From Brevundimonas vesicularis (GTDB lineage: Bacteria; Pseudomonadota; Alphaproteobacteria; Caulobacterales; Caulobacteraceae): DNA of 64,000 nucleotides. The DNA lies in contig NZ_CP115671.1 of NCBI RefSeq assembly GCF_027886425.1, positions 2,914,001 to 2,978,000 on the forward strand. The letters run 5' to 3'. Positions within the stretch are counted from its first letter, which is position 1, and each line of letters opens with the position of its first letter. Positions 10,730 to 16,987 of this stretch are shown one piece after another. Both the position numbers and the translations under genes were made by a program. Under the pieces are notes generated by a model that saw only the letters and a program-made list of their open reading frames with translations, was not told the origin of the DNA and made no database searches.

Positions 10730-10860
10730 GCTCAGGCTCTTACACGGCGAACACGGCGCGCGAAACGGGCAAGCTTATTCACGAAACGGCCTCAAGCAGG
10801 AATGCGCCGCGCGCATTCCGATAGGCCACAAAAAATGCCGCCGCGCGCGAGGCGATAGGC

Positions 10861-10900
10861 CAAAACAAAGAAAGCGCCGCACCGTTCGGTGCGACGCTTT
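10861..10900 (-). terminator. Terminator of the tRNA-Leu gene
   Basis: Read on the minus strand, AAAGCGTCGCACCG pairs with CGGTGCGGCGCTTT (10871-10900) with one internal mismatch and a small loop, followed by CTTTGTTTTG. This is a typical rho-independent terminator 9 nt beyond the tRNA 3' end. Confidence 0.85.
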
Positions 10901-10908
10901 CTGAAAGA

Positions 10909-10995
<87 letters not shown>

Positions 10996-11039
10996 CCCGT
11001 CGGCAGCGCCTTGCGGCGTTTCCATCGGGAAGGCGCGGA

Positions 11040-11068
11040 CCTCTAAGGGAGGCTCCGTGCGGGGTCAA
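11040..11068 (-). promoter_or_regulatory. Promoter of tRNA-Leu
   Basis: On the minus strand TTGACC (11068-11063) and TAGAGG (11045-11040) are separated by exactly 17 nt, with the tRNA 5' end 44 nt further on. The -35 is close to consensus and the -10 is moderate. A small TCTCGC/GCGAGA hairpin at 11077-11092 lies further upstream; its role is unclear. Confidence 0.6.
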
Positions 11069-11219
11069 CAAGGATTTCTCGCCTTTGCGAGATTTCTTGC
11101 GCACGCAGCGCGGCAAGCCTGGCCGCACGTCGTTTTCGATCCGCGTTCGGTGGCGACTTAATGGGCGCTAAGCCTGTTTTCTAACCCCGCCTTGAGGCCA
11201 GGTTGTCTAGAAGTGCCTG

Positions 11220-12080
11220 ATGGCGGACCCGTCTCTCAGCCCCTCTGCGCCAGAGCGCTTCGCCACGGAGCGCCGCGCCCGGCCGCGCGCGCCGTTTCGC
11301 CAGAACCGCCGCGCCCACGAGCGAGTGACGATCCTGGGTCAATCGATGGATCTGGTGAAGCCGGAAGAGGTGCTGCACCACATTCAGAAGGCGGTGCGAC
11401 AGGGCGAAAAAAGTCTCATCGCCAATCACAATCTGCACAGCCTGTATCTGATGCGGAAGCGACCTGAACTCGGCGCCTTCTACGATAGGGCCGATCTGAT
11501 CGAGGTCGATTCGACGCCGCTGCTGGCCTTCTCGCGCGCCCTGGGCCTGCACAGCCGGGGCTTTCACCGCTGCACCTATCTGGACTGGCGCGACCATTTC
11601 TGGAGCGTGGCGAACCGTCAGGGCTGGCGCGTCCTGTCCGTCGGCGGCGCGCCTGGCGTCGGCGACGAGGCGGCCCGCCGGCTGAAGCTCCGCTATCCGG
11701 AAGCCGACATCGCCATCCACCACGGCTTCTTCGACGCCCGGCCCGGTTCGTCCGAGAACGCCGCCGTCCTCGATCGGATCACGGCCTTCCAGCCCCACAT
11801 CCTGTTCGTCGGCATGGGAATGCCGCGCCAGGAGTTATGGATCGCCGACAATTTCGAGCGCCTGCCCGATTGCGTCATCCTGTCGGTCGGCGCCGCCTTC
11901 GACTATGAGGCGGGGGTTCAGAGCGCGGCCCCGCGCTGGATGGGACGCGCCGGCATCGAATGGGCCTATCGCCTGCTGCATGACCCGAAACGACTGTTCG
12001 TCCGCTACTGCGTCGAGCCCTGGACGCTCCTCCCGCTGGCCCTGCGCGATATCCGCCAGGCCAGGGGTCGCAACCGCTGA
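11220..12080 (+). CDS. WecG/TagA/CpsF-family glycosyltransferase
   Basis: A family GT26 enzyme adding a sugar (in known members, N-acetylmannosamine(uronic acid) or a related residue) to an undecaprenyl-linked acceptor at the cytoplasmic membrane face. It has 286 residues. Family motifs are NHNLHSLYLMRKRPEL near residue 69, a DSTPLLAFSRALG segment, VGMGMPRQELWI and VGAAFDYEAG. A basic N-terminal tail of about 35 residues precedes the domain. It is followed by an oxidoreductase and a Wza-like export protein, which suggests a surface polysaccharide. The Caulobacter holdfast enzyme HfsJ belongs to this family, but I cannot tell orthology here. Confidence 0.85.
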   Translation: MADPSLSPSAPERFATERRARPRAPFRQNRRAHERVTILGQSMDLVKPEEVLHHIQKAVRQGEKSLIANHNLHSLYLMRKRPELGAFYDRADLIEVDSTPLLAFSRALGLHSRGFHRCTYLDWRDHFWSVANRQGWRVLSVGGAPGVGDEAARRLKLRYPEADIAIHHGFFDARPGSSENAAVLDRITAFQPHILFVGMGMPRQELWIADNFERLPDCVILSVGAAFDYEAGVQSAAPRWMGRAGIEWAYRLLHDPKRLFVRYCVEPWTLLPLALRDIRQARGRNR

Positions 12081-12173
12081 TCACGTTATTCCTACTGGTC
12101 AGATAGATATTTATCGCCATGATCCCTCTGGACCGCCGCGTGTTATCGACAGCGACGGAAACGGGAAACGGGG

Positions 12174-13511
12174 GTGCGCGTGCCGCAGCAGAATGGACCG
12201 CATGTCGCCATCGTCGGCGCGGGTTTCAGCGGTCTGCTGACCGCCGTCAATCTGCTGAAGGCCTCGCGCGATGTGCGCGTCACCCTGATCGAACGGCGCG
12301 GCGTTTTCGGTCCCGGCACCGCCTATGACACGGGCAATCCCAGCCATCTGCTGAACGTCCGCCTGGACAATATGAGCGCCTTTCCCGACCAGCCCGCCCA
12401 CCTCGCCGACTGGCTGGCCGAACAGCCGTCGTGGCGCGCCCAGGACGGCTTCATCACCCGCGGCGTCTATGGCGACTATCTTCAGGCCTTGCTGGACGAG
12501 GCGCTGGACGACGCCCCCGACCGCCTGACCCTGATCGGCGCCAAGGCGCAATCCATCGATCGCCAGGACGACGGCTGGCGCATCGTGACCAGCGACGGAG
12601 AGGTCGCGGCCGATCAGGTCGTGCTGGCGCTGGGCAATCTGGAGCCCGCCTCGCCCCCTGGCGTCGAGGACGCGGTGCGCGCCTCGCCCGCCTATGTCGA
12701 AAACCCCTGGCGGTTCGATCCTCAGACGGCGCGCGACGCCCGCAACGTCCTGCTGATCGGGTCGGGCCTGACGATGGTGGATGCGGCCATCACCCTGCGC
12801 CGGCCCGGACGCCGCCTGACCGCCCTGTCGCGTCACGGCCTTCTGCCCCGGGCCCACGCGACCGTTCCGCCCACACCCTATGTCGGCGCCTTTTCGGGCA
12901 GCCCGGCCGAAATCCTGCGTCAGATCCGCGCCGCGACGGCCGAGGCGGACTGGCGCGCCGTGTTCGACCGCCTGCGCCATTCCGCGCGCGACATTTGGCG
13001 CGGCTGGTCGCGTGCCGAGCGCAGCCGCTTCCTGCGCCATCTGCGCCCCCTGTGGGACGTGCATCGTCACCGCCTGTCGCCCGGCCCGGCGCGCGACATC
13101 CATTCCATGCTGGCCGGCGGCGAGCTGACGATCCTGGCCGGCAAGCTGACCGAGCTGAAAGCGACCGACGTCATCGAGGTATCGTGGCGTCCGCGCGGAA
13201 AGAAGCGCGCCATCAAGGAGCGGTTCAACCTGGTCGTGAACTGCACCGGGCCGCTGGGCGTGATCTCAAAGAGCACCGAACCGATGATCCGCGACCTCCT
13301 GAACAAGGGCTACGGTCGCCCCGACCCCTTGGGCCTAGGCCTGCAGGTCGATGACGAGGGCGGTCTGCTGGACGGCGCGGGCGCCCCCGCGCGCGGTCTT
13401 CACGCCATCGGCCCCCTGACGCGCGGCGCCTTCTGGGAAATGACGGCCGTGCCCGACCTGCGCGGCCAGGCCCGCGATCTCGCCGCCCGTATCCTGTCGC
13501 ACCGCCCCTAG
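12174..13511 (+). CDS. FAD/NAD(P)-binding oxidoreductase
   Basis: A cytoplasmic flavoprotein of 445 residues. The N-terminal Rossmann motif VAIVGAGFSGLL (about residues 11-22) binds FAD, followed by the FGPGTAYD and HLLNVRLDNMSAFP segments of the FAD_NAD_binding_9 group (related to hydroxyacylglutathione/lysine hydroxylase-like flavoproteins). A second nucleotide-binding stretch NVLLIGSGLTMVDAA is near residue 192. The start is GTG at 12174, or GTG at 12180. It lies 93 nt after the glycosyltransferase. The substrate is unknown; members often sit in siderophore or polysaccharide loci. Confidence 0.8.
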   Translation: MRVPQQNGPHVAIVGAGFSGLLTAVNLLKASRDVRVTLIERRGVFGPGTAYDTGNPSHLLNVRLDNMSAFPDQPAHLADWLAEQPSWRAQDGFITRGVYGDYLQALLDEALDDAPDRLTLIGAKAQSIDRQDDGWRIVTSDGEVAADQVVLALGNLEPASPPGVEDAVRASPAYVENPWRFDPQTARDARNVLLIGSGLTMVDAAITLRRPGRRLTALSRHGLLPRAHATVPPTPYVGAFSGSPAEILRQIRAATAEADWRAVFDRLRHSARDIWRGWSRAERSRFLRHLRPLWDVHRHRLSPGPARDIHSMLAGGELTILAGKLTELKATDVIEVSWRPRGKKRAIKERFNLVVNCTGPLGVISKSTEPMIRDLLNKGYGRPDPLGLGLQVDDEGGLLDGAGAPARGLHAIGPLTRGAFWEMTAVPDLRGQARDLAARILSHRP

Positions 13512-13566
13512 ACCGAAACAACCGACGCGTTTAGCCTTCACACCCGAAACGATCGGGGGCGATGAC

Positions 13567-14103
13567 ATGGGGGCAAGGACAGGCATCGGCCTGCTGGTGG
13601 CGATCCTATCGCTGGGCCTGACGGCCTTTGCGCCTCAGAGCGTGTCGGACTATCGCCTCGCCTCCGCCGACAAGGTGCGCATCGACGTCTTCGGCGAGGC
13701 GGCTCTGGGCGGCGAATTCGTGATCGACGCCAACGGCCGGATCGCCCTGCCGCTGATCGGCGAGGTTCAGGCCGCCGGCCTGACGGGCGCCCAGCTTCAG
13801 GACGCCGTCGCTCAAGCCTTGAGCCAGGGCTATCTGAACCAGCCGCGCGTCACCGCCCAGGTCCTAACCTATCGGCCGATCTACATCCTGGGCGAGGTCA
13901 ATCGGCCAGGTGAATACCCCTATCTGCCGGACCTGACGGTGTTGAACGCCGTGGCGACGGCGCAAGGCTTCACCTATCGCGCCAACACGCGCCGCGTCTT
14001 CGTGCGTCGCGCCGGATCACCGGTCGAAGAGGCCCAGCCGCTGACCGCCGATGCGCGTGTTTCGCCCGGCGACACCCTGCGAATCGGCGAACGCTACTTC
14101 TGA
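13567..14103 (+). CDS. Short Wza-type polysaccharide export protein
   Basis: A periplasmic or outer-membrane protein of 178 residues with a Poly_export domain (DYRLASADKVRIDVFGE, about residues 28-44, then GRIALPLIGEV) and one SLBB domain (IYILGEVNRPGEYPY). The N-terminus is a signal peptide without a lipobox cysteine. It lacks the C-terminal transmembrane helix of full-length Wza (about 380 residues). With the upstream glycosyltransferase and oxidoreductase it may be part of a capsule, exopolysaccharide or holdfast system, but no Wzc, Wzx or Wzy gene is nearby. Confidence 0.82.
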   Translation: MGARTGIGLLVAILSLGLTAFAPQSVSDYRLASADKVRIDVFGEAALGGEFVIDANGRIALPLIGEVQAAGLTGAQLQDAVAQALSQGYLNQPRVTAQVLTYRPIYILGEVNRPGEYPYLPDLTVLNAVATAQGFTYRANTRRVFVRRAGSPVEEAQPLTADARVSPGDTLRIGERYF

Positions 14104-14110
14104 CCCGCCG

Positions 14111-14410
14111 TCAGATTGGCATCGCCATGATTTCCTTATAGGCGGAAATCACCTGATCGCGGACCGAGATCACCGTTTCCAGGGACGCCTCGGCCGAGCT
14201 CAGCGCCGTGACCACATCGATCAGATTGCCCTGACCCTGGACCGAGCGGGTCATCTGGGTTTCGGCCGCGCGCGACTGCTGGGTCATGTCGGTCATGGCG
14301 TTCTTGACCAGGTCGGCGAAGCCGCCGTCTCCGACGCCGGGCGCCTGGGCTGCTGTCGGCATGGCGCCCTGAACGGCGGCATAGGCCTTGGCGGCCATCA
14401 TCGGATTCAT
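14111..14410 (-). CDS. fliE: Flagellar hook-basal body protein FliE
   Basis: Joins the MS ring to the proximal rod. It is 99 residues, the usual size, with the conserved C-terminal helix (VTALSSAEASLETVISVRDQ, then AYKEIMAMPI). It is the last gene of flgB-flgC-fliE, 10 nt after flgC, and its stop faces the export-protein gene 7 nt away. Confidence 0.92.
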   Translation of the reverse strand: MNPMMAAKAYAAVQGAMPTAAQAPGVGDGGFADLVKNAMTDMTQQSRAAETQMTRSVQGQGNLIDVVTALSSAEASLETVISVRDQVISAYKEIMAMPI

Positions 14411-14420
14411 GGCCTAGCCC

Positions 14421-14840
14421 TCAGCGTTTGATGATGTCGAGGGTGCGGCTGTCCATCGACCGCGCCGTCTCGATGACGTTCAGATTGGCCTCATAGGCGC
14501 GCTGCGCCTCGCGCATGTCCATCGCCTCGACCAGGGTGTCGACATTGGGCCGCATCACATAGCCTTGCGCGTTCGCGGCCGGGTGCGACGGGTCATAGTC
14601 CATCTTGAAGTCGCCCTGGTCGGGCCGAACCTCGGCCAGGGTGACGCCGGTCGCCCCATCGACCTCGCGCGCCTGGAAGACCGGGATCTGGCGGCGATAG
14701 GGCTCGCCGCCCGGCGTGCGCGCCGTCGACTGGGCGTTGGCGATGTTCTCGGCGATCACGCGCATGCGCGACTGCTGCGCCTTCAGGGCCGAGGCCGCCA
14801 CCGCCATGGCGCTGTTCGAAGGGGGGATGGGATCAGGCAT
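14421..14840 (-). CDS. flgC: Flagellar basal-body rod protein FlgC
   Basis: Proximal rod subunit, 139 residues. The N-terminal rod signature is RMRVIAENIANAQST (about residues 21-35) and the C-terminal helix is DMREAQRAYEANLNVIETAR, both required for coiled-coil packing in the rod. It lies 25 nt after flgB in the flgB-flgC-fliE unit. Confidence 0.95.
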   Translation of the reverse strand: MPDPIPPSNSAMAVAASALKAQQSRMRVIAENIANAQSTARTPGGEPYRRQIPVFQAREVDGATGVTLAEVRPDQGDFKMDYDPSHPAANAQGYVMRPNVDTLVEAMDMREAQRAYEANLNVIETARSMDSRTLDIIKR

Positions 14841-14865
14841 GGGTCAGTTCTTCTCGGCCGTCGGC

Positions 14866-15270
14866 TCAGGCGCCCGGCCGCTTGGCGGCCATGCGGATCA
14901 TGGACATGGATTTCTGGTAGAAGCCGATGGCGGCGTCATAGGCCATGCGGCTCTCGGCCATCTTCAGCATCTGCTCTTCGACCACCACCGAATTGCCGTC
15001 CAGCGTGGTCTCCGAATCGGGCGCCTTGGTCGGGGCGAACCGCACCGGCGAACCGGCCGGCGCGATATGGGCCGCATTGGTGCGCACCATCTGCAGCCCC
15101 CCGCCCGCGCGCATGGCGGCGGCGAAGTCGGTCGGCTGTTTCAGGTCGCGCCCGACGAAGCCCGGCGTATCGGCGTTGGCGACGTTCTCGGCGATGACCC
15201 GCTGGCGGGCGTCCAGCCAGCCCAGCCGGCCCTTGATCTGCCCCAGCAGCGGTATGTCGGCGACGCCCAT
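14866..15270 (-). CDS. flgB: Flagellar basal-body rod protein FlgB
   Basis: Proximal rod subunit, 134 residues. The rod motif RQRVIAENVANADTPGFVGR is near residue 22 and the C-terminal segment VEEQMLKMAESRMAYDAAIG is typical. It is the first gene of the operon; the upstream 145 nt are shared with the divergent fliO-fliP unit and carry CtrA-like boxes. Confidence 0.95.
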   Translation of the reverse strand: MGVADIPLLGQIKGRLGWLDARQRVIAENVANADTPGFVGRDLKQPTDFAAAMRAGGGLQMVRTNAAHIAPAGSPVRFAPTKAPDSETTLDGNSVVVEEQMLKMAESRMAYDAAIGFYQKSMSMIRMAAKRPGA

Positions 15271-15327
15271 GGCGGTCTCCCGTGCGACGCGGATGCGCGC
15301 GATGGGCAGAAAATGCCGCCTGGATGG

Positions 15328-15360
15328 TTAATAGGGGGTTATCTCAACGGGTCGTTAACC
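15328..15360. promoter_or_regulatory. Two CtrA-like boxes between divergent flagellar operons
   Basis: TTAA-N7-TTAT (15328-15342) and TCAA-N7-TTAACC (15344-15360) each differ by one base from the Caulobacter CtrA site TTAA-N7-TTAA(C). They sit between flgB (minus) and fliO (plus), where CtrA control of early flagellar genes is known in Caulobacter. A further TTAAC lies at 15368-15372. Assignment rests on the motif and its position only. Confidence 0.55.
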
Positions 15361-15415
15361 GTGGTGGTTAACATTCGCAGTCTAATCGCGGACTGCGCGG
15401 GGCCTTTGCAGCGTC

Positions 15416-15706
15416 ATGAATTTCCTCGATCTCGCCCGGGCGGTCTTCGGCCTGGCCTTCACCCTCGGCCTGATCGGGATCGCGGCCTGGGCTGCGCGCC
15501 GCTATGCGCCGCAAATTCTGGCCCGGCTGAATGCAGAGCGCGGCGAGCGCCGACTTCAGGTCGTCGAGACCCTGGTGCTGGACCCCGCCCGTCGCCTCGT
15601 TCTGGTCCGCGTCGATGACGAGGAGCGGCTGATCCTGCTGGGCGAAGGCCGCGAACTGATCGAACCGCGCCAGCCCTCTCTCGGCAAAACAGGAGGCGGC
15701 CAGTGA
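15416..15706 (+). CDS. fliO: Flagellar biosynthetic protein FliO
   Basis: A small membrane protein that helps FliP assemble the export gate. The product is 96 residues: one membrane helix at about residues 5-27, then a cytoplasmic domain with RRLQVVETLVLDPARRLVLV, the usual FliO pattern. Its stop overlaps the GTG start of fliP (GTGA), so the two are translationally coupled. Identification leans on length, topology and the fliP neighbour. Confidence 0.82.
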   Translation: MNFLDLARAVFGLAFTLGLIGIAAWAARRYAPQILARLNAERGERRLQVVETLVLDPARRLVLVRVDDEERLILLGEGRELIEPRQPSLGKTGGGQ

Positions 15707-16515
15707 AGCCCGCCGTCTTCGTCAAGCCGACCGGCGCCGAGCTGAAGCGCGCGGCCCTGCTGTCGCTGTTCACCACCCTGGTCTGTCTGGCCTGGCCCGT
15801 CGCGGCCCTGGCTCAGCAGGCGGCGCAAAGCGGCTCGGCGCTGAACATCGACCTGGGCACCGGCGCCGGCCTGACCCAGCGCGTGGTCCAGCTGGTCGGT
15901 CTGATGACCGTCCTGTCCCTGGCGCCGTCGATCGTCATCATGACGACCAGCTTCGTGCGGATCATCGTGGTCCTGTCGCTGCTGCGCACGGCGCTGGGCC
16001 TGCAACAGTCGCCGCCGAACGCCGTCCTGGTGTCTCTGTCGCTGTTCCTCAGCGCCATCGTCATGGCCCCGACCTGGCAGGACGCCTATGATTCGGGCAT
16101 CCGTCCGCTGATGGATCAGCAGATTGAACTGCCCCAAGCCTTCGATCAGGCGTCCGAACCCGTAAAAACCTTCATGCTGGCCCAGGTGGACCGCGGGGAC
16201 CTCGCCCTGTTCACCCGGCTGTCGAAGATCGACCCGCCCCAGAACGTCCAGGACCTGCCCCTGCGCGTGGTCACCCCGGCCTTCATGATCAGCGAGCTGA
16301 AGAAGGCCTTCGAAATCGGATTTCTCCTTTTCGTTCCGTTCCTTGTGATCGATCTGGTGGTGGCCAGCGTGCTGATGTCCATGGGCATGATGATGCTCCC
16401 TCCGGTGGTGGTCTCCCTCCCCTTCAAGTTGATCTTTTTCGTGCTGGTGGACGGCTGGCGATTGGTCGCCGGAAGCCTGGTCGAGAGCTTCCAGCGGGCG
16501 TCCGGTACCGGATAA
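15703..16515 (+). CDS. fliP: Flagellar export gate protein FliP
   Basis: Core of the FliPQR export gate in the basal body. It has 270 residues, beginning at GTG 15703. A signal peptide (about residues 1-38, ending ALAQQ) precedes four membrane segments. Signatures include PSIVIMTTSFVRIIVVLSLL, QSPPNAVLVSLSLFL and MGMMMLPPVVVSLPFKLIFF. fliQ and fliR are not adjacent; the next gene is an HU protein. Confidence 0.97.
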   Translation: MKPAVFVKPTGAELKRAALLSLFTTLVCLAWPVAALAQQAAQSGSALNIDLGTGAGLTQRVVQLVGLMTVLSLAPSIVIMTTSFVRIIVVLSLLRTALGLQQSPPNAVLVSLSLFLSAIVMAPTWQDAYDSGIRPLMDQQIELPQAFDQASEPVKTFMLAQVDRGDLALFTRLSKIDPPQNVQDLPLRVVTPAFMISELKKAFEIGFLLFVPFLVIDLVVASVLMSMGMMMLPPVVVSLPFKLIFFVLVDGWRLVAGSLVESFQRASGTG

Positions 16516-16629
16516 TCCCCCGCCCCATATGGCTTTAAGCGTCATCGGCGCTTGCAAAGCGTAGGGAAATCCGTGTTGATCACCCGGTCCTCGCTCGGAA
16601 TCGGGCGACTAACACTGGAAACGCTTCTT

Positions 16630-16908
16630 ATGACCACTCAAGCCGAACTGATCGCCGCCGTCGCCAAGGACGCTGGTGTTTCGCAGGCCGACGCCGGCAA
16701 GGTGCTGACCGCGATCGTCGAAAACATCCACTCGACCCTGAAGTCGGGCGGCGACATCCGCATCTCCAACCTGGGCGTCTTCGACACCGCCGACCGCGCC
16801 GAGCGCGAAGGCCGCAACCCGGCTACCGGCGCGACCATCAAGATCGCCGCCTCCAAGGCCGTGCGCTTCCGCGTCTCCAAGCCGCTGAAGGACGCCGTCA
16901 ACGGCTAA
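16630..16908 (+). CDS. hup: HU-family DNA-binding protein
   Basis: Nucleoid-associated protein that bends DNA, 92 residues. It has the HU fold from TTQAELIAAVAKDAG onward. The beta-arm contains GRNPATGATIKIAASKAVRF, with the conserved RNP-type intercalating tip. I chose ATG 16630 because it gives the canonical HU N-terminus; an in-frame start at 16552 adds 26 unrelated residues. It lies 114 nt after fliP and probably has its own promoter. Confidence 0.95.
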   Translation: MTTQAELIAAVAKDAGVSQADAGKVLTAIVENIHSTLKSGGDIRISNLGVFDTADRAEREGRNPATGATIKIAASKAVRFRVSKPLKDAVNG

Positions 16909-16915
16909 GCCTTCT

Positions 16916-16987
16916 CGGTCCTGCGATGCAGGACCGGCAATGCTCGACGGGCGGGGGTCGCGACGCGATTTCCGCCCGTTTTAATTT
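16916..16987 (+). terminator. Terminator region after the HU gene
   Basis: Two hairpins follow the HU stop. The first is CGGTCCTGC, loop GAT, GCAGGACCG (16916-16936), without a T-run. The second is ACGGGCGG (16947-16954) with CCGCCCGT (16972-16979), then TTTTAATTT, a good rho-independent signal. The end of this T-run touches the stop codon of the convergent TPR gene. Confidence 0.75.
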
